From Planctomycetaceae bacterium (lineage in GTDB: Bacteria; Planctomycetota; Planctomycetia; Pirellulales; Thermoguttaceae): DNA of 12,262 nucleotides. The notes beneath the pieces were generated by a model that did no database searches, had not been told where the DNA came from, and saw nothing but the letters and a program-made list of their open reading frames with translations. Location: assembly GCA_015062085.1 (NCBI GenBank), contig SUVI01000124.1:1-12262 (forward strand). The letters run 5' to 3'. This document shows positions 1 to 7,240 of the stretch, piece after piece. Within the stretch, counting starts at the first letter, position 1. The number at the start of each line of letters is the position of its first letter. Both the position numbers and the translations under genes were made by a program.

Positions 1-114
1 GACGAGCGTTTCGGGGACTTCGTGCGTTCCGGGCTTGATCGTCAGCGTCCCGCCTTCGGCCGTTTGCGCGTACGCTTCCTGAAGCGTCAGCCCGCCATTC
101 GGCCACGATGTTTC
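1..114 (-). repeat. Exact 114-nt repeat, copy 2 (cut by the window edge)
   Basis: This is the second copy of the sequence at 1108-1221, encoding residues 397-434 of the beta-helix protein. It is cut by the window edge, so the full repeat may be much longer than 114 nt. No substitutions are present, not even silent ones. Confidence 0.97.
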
Positions 115-1302
115 TGAAGCGCCATCCGAAATATTATTCTCGCGCACAGGCGAACTGTCTCTGCTGATACTCCAGTGTTCCTCATAATTTGCCGTCAATG
201 TATTATTTCGGAACGTTCCATCGGCATATTCAGAGATATGGATCCCTCCCTGCCGATTCTTCTGCACTTTGTTCCCTTCTACCGTCGGATTCGTTTTCAT
301 GTCTTTGACCAGAATGCCGACACCGCTGTTTCCATAGACCTCGCAGTCCGTAAACGTTCCTCCCGCCCCGCCGCAGACCAGGATGCCGCTTGCTTTTCCG
401 TCGCAGATCCTGCATTTGTGTACCGTTGGCTCCGTTCCGATTCCCCGAAGCGTGATTTGGGACCATTGATTTCCGATGAATTCACATTCCGTAAATGTCC
501 CATCCGCGCCGCAGTTGATCGTAATTCCATCGCCTTTTCCATCTGTAAATCGGCATTTTTCCACCGTCGGATTCGTCCCGTTACCCGTGACGAACATTCC
601 AGATTGCTCGTTTCCGATGAATTCACATTCCGTAAACGTTCCTCCCGCCCCCAGATCGAGATGGACTCCACAATGTTTTCCATTGGTGAATCGGCATTTT
701 TCTACTATTGGAGCCGTTCCGCGATCTCTGACCCGAATCCCGACCGCTTTGTTTCCTTTGATCTCACATTCGATGAATTTCCCTTTGGCTCCGTACGTGA
801 GCCAAAAACCTGCATCTCCGCAATCTTTTACAGTACAGCGTGTCAAGGTCGGATCCGCGTCTTTTTGATTAACGGAGAAACCATTACCGACCTCGGACGT
901 AAACAGGCAGTTTTCGAATACGCATGTGCGTGACTGGACCCAAACCGCGGAGTATTTTGGATCTGCTTTCTCTCCTGTGTTTCGGAAGGTCAGGTTTTTG
1001 ATCTCCGCAGAGCCGCTTGCGATGCACAGAACGTTTTCCTTTCCGCCTTTCAGGATGGTTTCCTCCCGATTCGCGCTTTCGCCGACGATCTTAATATTTT
1101 TGCGAACGACGAGCGTTTCGGGGACTTCGTGCGTTCCGGGCTTGATCGTCAGCGTCCCGCCTTCGGCCGTTTGCGCGTACGCTTCCTGAAGCGTCAGCCC
1201 GCCATTCGGCCACGATGTTTCCATTTCTTGCGCCAAGGTGAAATTCTCCAGCTGGCAAAGTCCCGCAAAGCACAAAACGAAAGCGAGGAAGTATTTCATC
1301 AT
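1..1302 (-). CDS. Exported right-handed beta-helix (PbH1-repeat) protein, C-terminus beyond the window
   Basis: The frame is open for 434 codons from 1302 to the window edge, so the stop lies outside. The N-terminus (MMKYFLAFVLCFAGL...) looks like a Sec signal peptide ending near residues 24-25. From about residue 100 the chain has beta-helix coils of 23-24 residues that alternate between two types, GTFTECEFIGN and PTVEKCRFTDGK. Nine successive coils carry a Cys at the same place, a position more often filled by Asn. Residues 28 onward start again at residue 397 with identical DNA, so the protein is built from modules of 369 residues. The start at 1302 follows GGAGAG at 7 nt; an in-frame ATG at 1317 has no ribosome site. 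Only 48 nt and no terminator separate it from the large gene upstream, so they are probably one operon. This fold occurs in pectate-lyase-like enzymes and in surface proteins. No catalytic residues can be identified, so substrate and function are unknown. Confidence 0.85.
   Translation of the reverse strand, partial: MMKYFLAFVLCFAGLCQLENFTLAQEMETSWPNGGLTLQEAYAQTAEGGTLTIKPGTHEVPETLVVRKNIKIVGESANREETILKGGKENVLCIASGSAEIKNLTFRNTGEKADPKYSAVWVQSRTCVFENCLFTSEVGNGFSVNQKDADPTLTRCTVKDCGDAGFWLTYGAKGKFIECEIKGNKAVGIRVRDRGTAPIVEKCRFTNGKHCGVHLDLGAGGTFTECEFIGNEQSGMFVTGNGTNPTVEKCRFTDGKGDGITINCGADGTFTECEFIGNQWSQITLRGIGTEPTVHKCRICDGKASGILVCGGAGGTFTDCEVYGNSGVGILVKDMKTNPTVEGNKVQKNRQGGIHISEYADGTFRNNTLTANYEEHWSISRDSSPVRENNISDGASETSWPNGGLTLQEAYAQTAEGGTLTIKPGTHEVPETLV
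470..636 (-). repeat. Short internal DNA repeats of beta-helix coils (26 bp, spaced 141 bp)
   Basis: The 26-bp stretches 470-495 and 611-636 are identical and encode the FTECEFIGN coil. Their spacing of 141 bp is 47 codons, which is two coils. Similar but diverged copies of the alternating VEKCRF coil lie between them. This is the DNA trace of coil-pair duplication within the module. Confidence 0.85.
1108..1221 (-). repeat. Exact 114-nt repeat, copy 1 (in-frame duplication in the beta-helix gene)
   Basis: Positions 1108-1221 are identical base for base to 1-114. In gene direction identity starts at the codons for ETSWPNGG (Glu28 and Glu397). The period is 1107 nt, exactly 369 codons, so the frame is kept. 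The base before the repeat differs between copies, so this end of the duplication is real. The other end lies outside the window. Confidence 0.97.
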
Positions 1303-1350
1303 GATTTTACTCTCCATAAAAATGTGCGTGAAAATGGGTACGGGAAAAAC

Positions 1351-4300
1351 TCATTTCAGAATCACCCGGAAACCGACGTCGTAGACCGGCTGGTTTTTCG
1401 GGTACGGAACTCTGGAATGAAACGTGCTTTCCGACGGGCGGGAGTTGAACGAGCCGCCGGCCGCCAGGGTGGTTTCTCCTTCGCAGTTTAGCCACTCGGC
1501 TGCATTGCCGTGGACGTCGAACAGGCCCCAGGCGTTGGGCTGGTACGATGCGGCATTCGCCGTTGCACGGGCGGAATCGTTAAACCGCGTGTCTGCCGGA
1601 CGCCAAGGCGGTACCGCGTCGGAGGGGAGTTTCCACGGAGCGTACGTCGGCATCACGTGATTCGTCAGGTCCGAAAGGTTGGCGAATGGACTGAAATCAT
1701 CGTCCGGGCCGCCGTAGAAGAACTGCCTGTTCGCTGAACCTGCTCTCGCTGCGTACGTCCACTCAAGATCCGTCGGGAGCGAGCAAACCGCGCCGTTCTC
1801 CTTTTCCAGAAGCTGCGTGACCCACCGGCAGAACTCTTCCGCCTGTCGGCACGAAACGCGGATGACCGGCTGGGCGTCGCCGTCGGTCTGGAATCCGCGA
1901 TCCTCCAGACTGAAGACGAGGAAATCGCCAAACTCGTACCGGCTGTCATGCTGCGGATCGAAGGCGCGGAACTGTGCGTTGGTCACTTCCGTTCTGCTCA
2001 TCCAGAACCCGCCGACGGCTTGACCGTTGAGCGTCCCGCGGGGCACGTAAACGAATTCGAGCGTCTCACCGTTGGGGAGCGTGACCGTCTGAGTCTTTTG
2101 AGAGTCAAACGTTTCCTGAAGCGAGATCTCCGGGACCGGCGGAGCGGCTTTGCGAGCCAGGATCCCTGCGCCGATCTTCTCTTTGGGCGGAAGCACCGGT
2201 TTGACCGCTCCGGGAACATACGGATCCCAAATCCCTTCCTGATCCTGGACCGTGCCGCCGTACATTTGCCGCAGGTCTTCCCGCAGACGCGCCAGCCGGT
2301 CTGTTCGCTGACTGCCGCTGATCTCGACCCAAGTTCCGTGGAACGGCGTGTTCATGTCGACCCAGGTCGTCAGGCGGTCCCAGTCCTCCGGGGAAAGCAT
2401 TTCCGCCACTCCGTAATGTCCTGCCGGATCATTTCTGAGCGTCTGGAAAAGCCGCGTCGTGGAAACGTGGAACTCACGCGGAGAAAGGAGATGAACGTCC
2501 GATTCGATCGTGTGTCCCCGCACGAATCGGCGCAGATCCAGGTACGAGCGGGAAAATCTGGCTCCATGATTGTACGTGCGGCTGTTGGCTGTGAGCGGAA
2601 TGTCGTCCGTATTTTCCAGAGAGAACGTCTCCGGAACGCCGGCCAGTACCGGATCGTTTTTGTCGCGATTTTCCGTATGGCAGCCAACGCAGTATTTATC
2701 CAGAATGGGCTGAACTTCTCTTCGGAACGAGAAACCTCGGTCCGGTCCGTAAAACGGCGTGATCTCGGAGGCCGGCCGGCTTCCCGCAAGCGTTTTTTGG
2801 CGAACGGGCGCGAGTTTTGCGTTCTGATGGCAGCCGATGCATGAGACGACCTCACCCGGCATGGCCGTGAACCACGTGCGCATGAGCTGAAGCGCGGCTC
2901 CGTTTTCGTCCAAAGGCTGAATGGCGATCGGCGTGTTAGCGGGTACGGTAAAGTGTGCCGAGCCGTCTTCTTCGACCGGGACGGTTCCCAAAACGGAGCG
3001 GATGTCCCACGGTCCATCCAGTCCCACGCGATCGACCTGTCCGCCCATGCCGTGGTACGAGAAATTGTAGGTGAAGATCCGCAGCTTTTTGACTTCGCCG
3101 GGCTGGATCCCCTTCAATCCCGGTCCAGTGTAGAGGTCTGCCAGAAAGACCGTCGCGGTTTTGCTTTCCGGGTCGGTCCGGTCGGCAATGGCGGGAGGGA
3201 TCGGTGTTTTCTGGAGCGGAAGCGGTTCAAGGATCGCGCATTCCGGCTGCTCGTAGAGAAGCACGAAATTGTCGAAAACGTCCGTGAGGTAAATCCCCCA
3301 TTTTGCCGACGGCGACGGTTTGCAGGCCGTGATGACGTATTTGTCCGAAAGCGGAGCGGGATGCAGAAACTTCGGCCACGAATCGTGCGTCAGGCCGTCT
3401 TTGATGACTGGCTCGACTTTTTTCCCGCGCTGACCGATCTTCTGGACTGCGCCGTCCGCCTCAAAATCGCTGATCGACGTGTCGAAAAGGACCAGCTCAC
3501 CGGCTCTCGCGACGTCGTGATGCCCAACGACGACCGCGTAAAATCGATTCGCATTTCCCGGCGTCGGCTTGGCGTTGAACATGCTGTTCGGCCAGTAGGA
3601 GTTGCTCCCATAGTAGCTCACCTGATTCGTTCCGTCGGGATTCATCGTAAAGAGGATCCTGTAAAATGCGTGCGGAATGTCCGCGTATTCCCAGCGCAGG
3701 AACATGATCCGCCCGTTCGGCATGACGGTGGGGTTCCAGTTGTGCTCCTGATCGAAAGTCAGCTGGCAGACGCGTCCGTCCGGATGGCGAACGTAAGTAT
3801 TCGTCACGTGCGACGACCCGCGAACACACGGCACGCCGACCATCGGAGCCGTTGACGTGAAAATGATCCGCCCGTCAGGAAGGTAGCAGGCGTCGTAATT
3901 GTCGACGTCGGAATGCTCGATCGTCCGGATCTTCCGTGCTTCCGCGGTCTCCTGTCCCGCCAGGATCTCCGGCGTCAGCGGGATCTCAAAGAGCTGCCAG
4001 CGGCCGTTTCCGCCGTGCTCCGTCATGTCCGGCTTGGAAAACATCAGACGGTCCGCGTCGAAATGGAGGTCCAGCTCGCCGACGTATTCGTCATTTTTCG
4101 GACGGTAGACCGTTTTCACGTCTTCCGGTCCGGGAACAGCATGAGGCGTGAGCGGGATCGAGATGATCTCGTTTCCGTATCCCGTGTGACGGAGACTGGA
4201 ATTGCTCTCCCAGTTGGCGGGCAGTCCCAGTTTCCCGGCAGAACGGCGGATCGCGAGGATCGAGCGGACGTTCTTCAACGCAGGATTTTCCAGCAGCGCG

Positions 4301-5271
4301 ATGCGTTTCAGTGCGTCCAGACGCTCAAACAGTACTTCCGGCGCGGCAGCGGATCTCGAATGTTCTGCACGTAATTCCGCCAAACGCTCAAGATATTTCT
4401 GTCCGTTGACGTACTCTTGCGGGCAGGTCTCCATCAAGTCACGGACCGCGAGTTCCAGAGACTCGGTTTCCCGCTCAAAATTCCGTTCCATCGCCGCGAG
4501 TCGGCGTTCGTCAAGTTTCGCGCCGGGATCGTACGGCATCAGTTCTGCCCAGTCCGACGGAGTTTGGAGATAGTTCAAAACATTCGAAGTGAATCGGGTC
4601 AGATTCTCGCGAAACGCGTTCTTCTGGTCGGAGAAGCACGTCAAACGCCAGCCGGACGCAATGACACGCCCCTTTCCTGCCGCGTATTCCCAGATCGGTT
4701 TTTCGTCGCCGAAAGCAGACGCCGCCAATAGCGTCCCGCCGCGCGGACGGATCGCGTGGAAATCGGAAAACGCGGAATACCCGCCGTCCGAAAAGTAAAT
4801 TGCCGCCCGATTCTGTCCCTGCTCATTCCCGCGCCGCAGACCGCGGAAGATCGGCGGCTCCGCCCCGTTTTTCATCGGAAACGGAATTGCCGCACCGGGA
4901 TTTCGGTCATGATTGCCGGGCAGCTGACGCGGTGAGACGGTCTCCAGGCCGAACTGATCGAGGATCGGCCACGATGCGCCGGTCAGAAAGAGTCCGCCTC
5001 CCTGTTCGACGAATTCCTGGATCTTCGCGGCTTCTGCGTTGGAGATCGAGTACTTTTCGGAATCGCCGTGATGGATCCACAGAACGGAAACGTCCGAAAG
5101 ATCCTCTGCCGCGGCTTCCTGAAACTCAGGGAACAGCGTCTTTCCCAGCTCCAGAGCGGCTTGGTATTCCGGACCGTTCTGTGCCGTTCGGAGCAATGCC
5201 GGACTTTTCGCCAGGACCGCGGAGAGAGCAAGAAAATGGAAGATGAACACGAGTAAAAGTATCTTTTTCAT
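1351..5271 (-). CDS. Exported HzsA-like protein with two CXXCH motifs and C-terminal FGE/SUMF1-like domain
   Basis: The protein has 1306 residues. Residues 1-21 form a signal peptide (MKKILLLVFIFHFLALSAVLA). About 25-235 resembles ThuA/GATase-like folds (VLWIHHGD, GGGLFLTGA, GKGRVIASGW). About 255-345 is rich in charged helices. About 390-680 looks like a TolB-type beta-propeller (CYLPDGRIIF, TVMPNGRIMF, TMNPDGTNQ). About 700-870 matches the hydrazine synthase alpha middle domain (YNFSYHGMGG, LDENGAALQLMRTW), with haem-c-type motifs CIGCH at 811-815 and CVGCH at 861-865. About 1060-1306 is an FGE-sulfatase fold (VPRG, TEVTNAQF, GLFDVHGNAAEW, GGSF, VGFRV). The C-terminal pair of catalytic cysteines of true formylglycine-generating enzymes is absent from GGSFNSRPSESTFHSRV, so sulfatase activation is unlikely. 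It is probably a periplasmic or surface c-type cytochrome of unknown reaction. The family is best known from Planctomycetota and relatives, which is knowledge and not a search. The domain limits are approximate. Confidence 0.88.
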   Translation of the reverse strand: MKKILLLVFIFHFLALSAVLAKSPALLRTAQNGPEYQAALELGKTLFPEFQEAAAEDLSDVSVLWIHHGDSEKYSISNAEAAKIQEFVEQGGGLFLTGASWPILDQFGLETVSPRQLPGNHDRNPGAAIPFPMKNGAEPPIFRGLRRGNEQGQNRAAIYFSDGGYSAFSDFHAIRPRGGTLLAASAFGDEKPIWEYAAGKGRVIASGWRLTCFSDQKNAFRENLTRFTSNVLNYLQTPSDWAELMPYDPGAKLDERRLAAMERNFERETESLELAVRDLMETCPQEYVNGQKYLERLAELRAEHSRSAAAPEVLFERLDALKRIALLENPALKNVRSILAIRRSAGKLGLPANWESNSSLRHTGYGNEIISIPLTPHAVPGPEDVKTVYRPKNDEYVGELDLHFDADRLMFSKPDMTEHGGNGRWQLFEIPLTPEILAGQETAEARKIRTIEHSDVDNYDACYLPDGRIIFTSTAPMVGVPCVRGSSHVTNTYVRHPDGRVCQLTFDQEHNWNPTVMPNGRIMFLRWEYADIPHAFYRILFTMNPDGTNQVSYYGSNSYWPNSMFNAKPTPGNANRFYAVVVGHHDVARAGELVLFDTSISDFEADGAVQKIGQRGKKVEPVIKDGLTHDSWPKFLHPAPLSDKYVITACKPSPSAKWGIYLTDVFDNFVLLYEQPECAILEPLPLQKTPIPPAIADRTDPESKTATVFLADLYTGPGLKGIQPGEVKKLRIFTYNFSYHGMGGQVDRVGLDGPWDIRSVLGTVPVEEDGSAHFTVPANTPIAIQPLDENGAALQLMRTWFTAMPGEVVSCIGCHQNAKLAPVRQKTLAGSRPASEITPFYGPDRGFSFRREVQPILDKYCVGCHTENRDKNDPVLAGVPETFSLENTDDIPLTANSRTYNHGARFSRSYLDLRRFVRGHTIESDVHLLSPREFHVSTTRLFQTLRNDPAGHYGVAEMLSPEDWDRLTTWVDMNTPFHGTWVEISGSQRTDRLARLREDLRQMYGGTVQDQEGIWDPYVPGAVKPVLPPKEKIGAGILARKAAPPVPEISLQETFDSQKTQTVTLPNGETLEFVYVPRGTLNGQAVGGFWMSRTEVTNAQFRAFDPQHDSRYEFGDFLVFSLEDRGFQTDGDAQPVIRVSCRQAEEFCRWVTQLLEKENGAVCSLPTDLEWTYAARAGSANRQFFYGGPDDDFSPFANLSDLTNHVMPTYAPWKLPSDAVPPWRPADTRFNDSARATANAASYQPNAWGLFDVHGNAAEWLNCEGETTLAAGGSFNSRPSESTFHSRVPYPKNQPVYDVGFRVILK

Positions 5272-5351
5272 GACTGATCCGGTGGGAATGTGGTGATTCG
5301 TGTTTCTCAGACGCGGGCAAACTGTGCGGACGGACAGTGTATCCTACTGCG

Positions 5352-5399
5352 TCAGAGTGTGCGGCAAAAACGCTTCAGGCAGCGTCTAAAAATCTCCAT
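5352..5399 (-). other. Possible leader peptide and weak attenuator-like hairpin in the 5' leader
   Basis: Inside the leader of the large gene lies a 15-codon open frame, MEIFRRCLKRFCRTL, with five Arg/Lys codons. It overlaps a small hairpin (stem ACGCT/AGCGT at 5385-5381 and 5374-5370) followed by TTTT on the minus strand. No clear ribosome-binding site precedes the ATG at 5399. Both the frame and the hairpin may be chance. Confidence 0.2.
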
Positions 5400-5429
5400 T
5401 TTCAGACAAATCGACTACCCGCAAATGCA

Positions 5430-5458
5430 ATTATAGCATGGAATGAGCGCATTGTCAA
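5430..5458 (-). promoter_or_regulatory. Perfect sigma-70 consensus promoter of the large gene
   Basis: On the minus strand TTGACA (5458-5453) and TATAAT (5435-5430) are separated by exactly 17 nt. Both hexamers match consensus fully. Transcription would start near 5423 and leave a leader of about 150 nt before the ATG at 5271. The start codon itself has only a weak GGA in front of it. The promoter probably also drives the beta-helix gene at 1-1302. Confidence 0.88.
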
Positions 5459-5488
5459 GGCGTGGATCCAAGCCTTTTCTCTTTCTGT

Positions 5489-5529
5489 AAAAAACAAAAA
5501 CGGAGCAGAAACGAAACGCTCCTGCTCCG
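5489..5529 (-). terminator. Rho-independent terminator of pdxST
   Basis: On the minus strand an 8-bp stem, CGGAGCAG (5529-5522) with CTGCTCCG (5508-5501), encloses a 13-nt loop and is followed by TTTTTGTTTTTT. It sits about 50 nt after the pdxT stop and separates pdxST from the next promoter at 5458. Confidence 0.92.
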
Positions 5530-5577
5530 CGCTATCCCAAACACACGGCCCACTCAAGCCGGCTTTTCGTCAGTTTT

Positions 5578-6153
5578 TCAGCTTCTCCGCATCATCTCCA
5601 GAAACATGGCGTGGATCCGCGGATCAGGATCCAGTTCCGGGTGAAATGCCGTCACGAGCTGGTTTCCCTGCCGGGCAGCGGCGATCTTCCCATCCACCCG
5701 CGCGAGAACTTCGACTCCTGGACCGACCGACTCAATGAACGGTGCACGGATGAACGTCATGGGGACATTCCCGAGCGTTCCAAACGGTTCCTCCGCGTGA
5801 AAACTCCCAAGCTGGCGTCCGTACGCATTCCGCCGGGCCGTCAGATCCATCGTCGCAAAGCACGGCACAAACCCTTCCGCGTTCTCCACATTCCGCGCCA
5901 GAAGCAAAAGCCCCGCGCACGTTCCAAAGACGGGCATCCCTGACCTGATCCTGCCAAGGAGCGTCTCGAAAAGATCCAGTTCATGAAGCAGTTTCCGCAT
6001 GACGGTACTTTCGCCGCCGGGAAGGATCAGGCCGTCAAAAGGCTGGTCCAGATCCCGTTTCTGCCGGATCTCAAAGCATTCCGCGCCGAGTTCCTGCATT
6101 CGCCGTTCATGCTCGATGAACGCTCCCTGGACTGCCAGAACTGCCGTCCGCAT
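5578..6153 (-). CDS. pdxT: Glutaminase subunit of pyridoxal 5'-phosphate synthase
   Basis: This 191-residue protein has the usual length of PdxT. It releases ammonia from glutamine and passes it to PdxS for vitamin B6 (PLP) synthesis in the cytoplasm. The class I glutamine amidotransferase triad is visible: nucleophile Cys79 in FGTCAG, His171 and Glu173 in FHPE. LPGGEST (44-50) and the N-terminal AVQGAFIEH are also typical. The gene starts 1 nt after the pdxS stop. AAAGGGG inside the end of pdxS serves as ribosome-binding site, so the two are almost certainly translated together. The terminator at 5489-5529 follows. Confidence 0.97.
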   Translation of the reverse strand: MRTAVLAVQGAFIEHERRMQELGAECFEIRQKRDLDQPFDGLILPGGESTVMRKLLHELDLFETLLGRIRSGMPVFGTCAGLLLLARNVENAEGFVPCFATMDLTARRNAYGRQLGSFHAEEPFGTLGNVPMTFIRAPFIESVGPGVEVLARVDGKIAAARQGNQLVTAFHPELDPDPRIHAMFLEMMRRS

Positions 6154-6154
6154 T

Positions 6155-7030
6155 TCATTTGCCCCTTTCCGCCATCAGGAGCGTGATCTCCTGTTCGTTG
6201 ATCCCGACCATCGCTTCGCCGAGGTCCTCGGAAAGCTCCGCGAGCAGTTTGGAGTCCGTGAAATTGGTGACGGCCTTGACGATGGCGGCCGCTCGTTTCG
6301 CAGGGTCGCCGGACTTGAAAATACCGCTTCCGACGAAAACACCTTCCGCTCCCAACTGCATCATGAGTGCCGCGTCTGCCGGAGTCGCCACGCCGCCCGC
6401 CGCGAAATTCACGACCGGGAGTTTCCCGTTTTCCGCGACGTACTGCACCAGTTCGTAAGGGACCTGGAGCGTCTTGGCGGCATCGAAAAGTTCATCTTTG
6501 CTCATGGAGGTCAGACGGCGGATCTCCTGCTGCATCATGCGCATGTGCCGCACAGCCTGCACGATGTCGCCGGTCCCCGGTTCTCCTTTCGTGCGGATCA
6601 TCGAGGCGCCTTCATTCACCCGTCGCAGCGCCTCGCCAAGGTCGCGCGCACCACAGACGAACGGTACTTTAAACTGCGTTTTGTCGATGTGGTAGCGGTC
6701 ATCTGCCGGAGAAAGGACTTCGCTCTCGTCGATGTAGTCGATCTCGATCGCTTCCAGGATCTGCGCCTCAACAAAATGCCCGATCCGGCATTTGGCCATG
6801 ACGGGGATAGAAACTGCTTCCTGAATGCCGCGGATCATTTTGGGGTCGCTCATGCGTGAAACACCGCCTGCCGCGCGAATGTCAGCCGGGATCCGTTCCA
6901 GAGCCATGACGGCACACGCACCGGCTTCCTGAGCGATACGAGCCTGTTCGGGAGTCGTGACGTCCATGATGACGCCGCCTTTAAGCATTTGCGCGAGCTG
7001 TTTGTTCAGAGAATAGCGTTCATTTTCCAT
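6155..7030 (-). CDS. pdxS: Pyridoxal 5'-phosphate synthase, lyase subunit
   Basis: PdxS builds PLP from ribose 5-phosphate, glyceraldehyde 3-phosphate and the ammonia supplied by PdxT, as a large cytoplasmic ring complex. With the start at 7030 ([19 protein letters not shown]) the protein has 291 residues, the family norm. Asp23 in VIMDV, Lys80 in MAKCRIGH and Lys148 in [11 protein letters not shown] are the expected active-site residues. A longer in-frame start at 7102 is wrong: that ATG lies upstream of the -10 box of the promoter at 7092-7119 and its codons contain the box. GGAAG at 7 nt before 7030 is a good ribosome site. The gene is first in the pdxST operon. Confidence 0.97.
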   Translation of the reverse strand: MENERYSLNKQLAQMLKGGVIMDVTTPEQARIAQEAGACAVMALERIPADIRAAGGVSRMSDPKMIRGIQEAVSIPVMAKCRIGHFVEAQILEAIEIDYIDESEVLSPADDRYHIDKTQFKVPFVCGARDLGEALRRVNEGASMIRTKGEPGTGDIVQAVRHMRMMQQEIRRLTSMSKDELFDAAKTLQVPYELVQYVAENGKLPVVNFAAGGVATPADAALMMQLGAEGVFVGSGIFKSGDPAKRAAAIVKAVTNFTDSKLLAELSEDLGEAMVGINEQEITLLMAERGK

Positions 7031-7091
7031 TTTAGGACTTCCTTTGGAAAAAATTGGGGAAACAAAAAAGGGAACAGAAAAAACGCCTTGA

Positions 7092-7119
7092 ATTATATTC
7101 ATTCAGAAGTAAAAGTCAA
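7092..7119 (-). promoter_or_regulatory. Sigma-70 promoter of pdxST
   Basis: On the minus strand TTGACT (7119-7114) and a perfect TATAAT (7097-7092) are 16 nt apart. Transcription should begin near 7085, about 55 nt before the pdxS start at 7030. The promoter lies directly after the terminator of the alcohol dehydrogenase gene. Confidence 0.85.
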
Positions 7120-7133
7120 GGGGAGAGTTCCGG

Positions 7134-7179
7134 AAAAAAAGAAAAAACGCAAGCCCCGCCATTCGAGGAGCGGCTTGCG
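7134..7179 (-). terminator. Rho-independent terminator of the alcohol dehydrogenase gene
   Basis: On the minus strand an 8-bp stem, CGCAAGCC (7179-7172) with GGCTTGCG (7155-7148), extends inward with mismatches and is followed by TTTTTTCTTTTTTT (7147-7134). It ends the transcript from 8407 and insulates pdxST. Confidence 0.92.
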
Positions 7180-7240
7180 CAGCGAAACGGGGCGGCTGAG
7201 TGAACTCTCCGAACCCTCAGCGCGCGTAAAAAAAGCGTTT

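Noticed and set aside
175..933. Long plus-strand open frame opposite the beta-helix gene
   Set aside because: It is the antisense shadow of a repetitive G+C-rich gene. The minus frame has a signal peptide, ribosome site and regular coils; the plus frame has no recognisable domain.
1351..2100. C-terminal domain as an active formylglycine-generating enzyme
   Set aside because: The fold motifs are there but the catalytic cysteines near the C-terminus are missing and no sulfatase gene is nearby.
2700..3300. Hydrazine synthase and hence an anammox organism
   Set aside because: Only the middle domain is similar, the other hydrazine synthase subunits are absent, and HzsA-like proteins are widespread in bacteria that do not perform anammox.
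1948..3855. Plus-strand open frames of about 300 residues opposite the large gene
   Set aside because: They are Arg-rich antisense shadows of the 1306-residue gene, with no domain or ribosome site.
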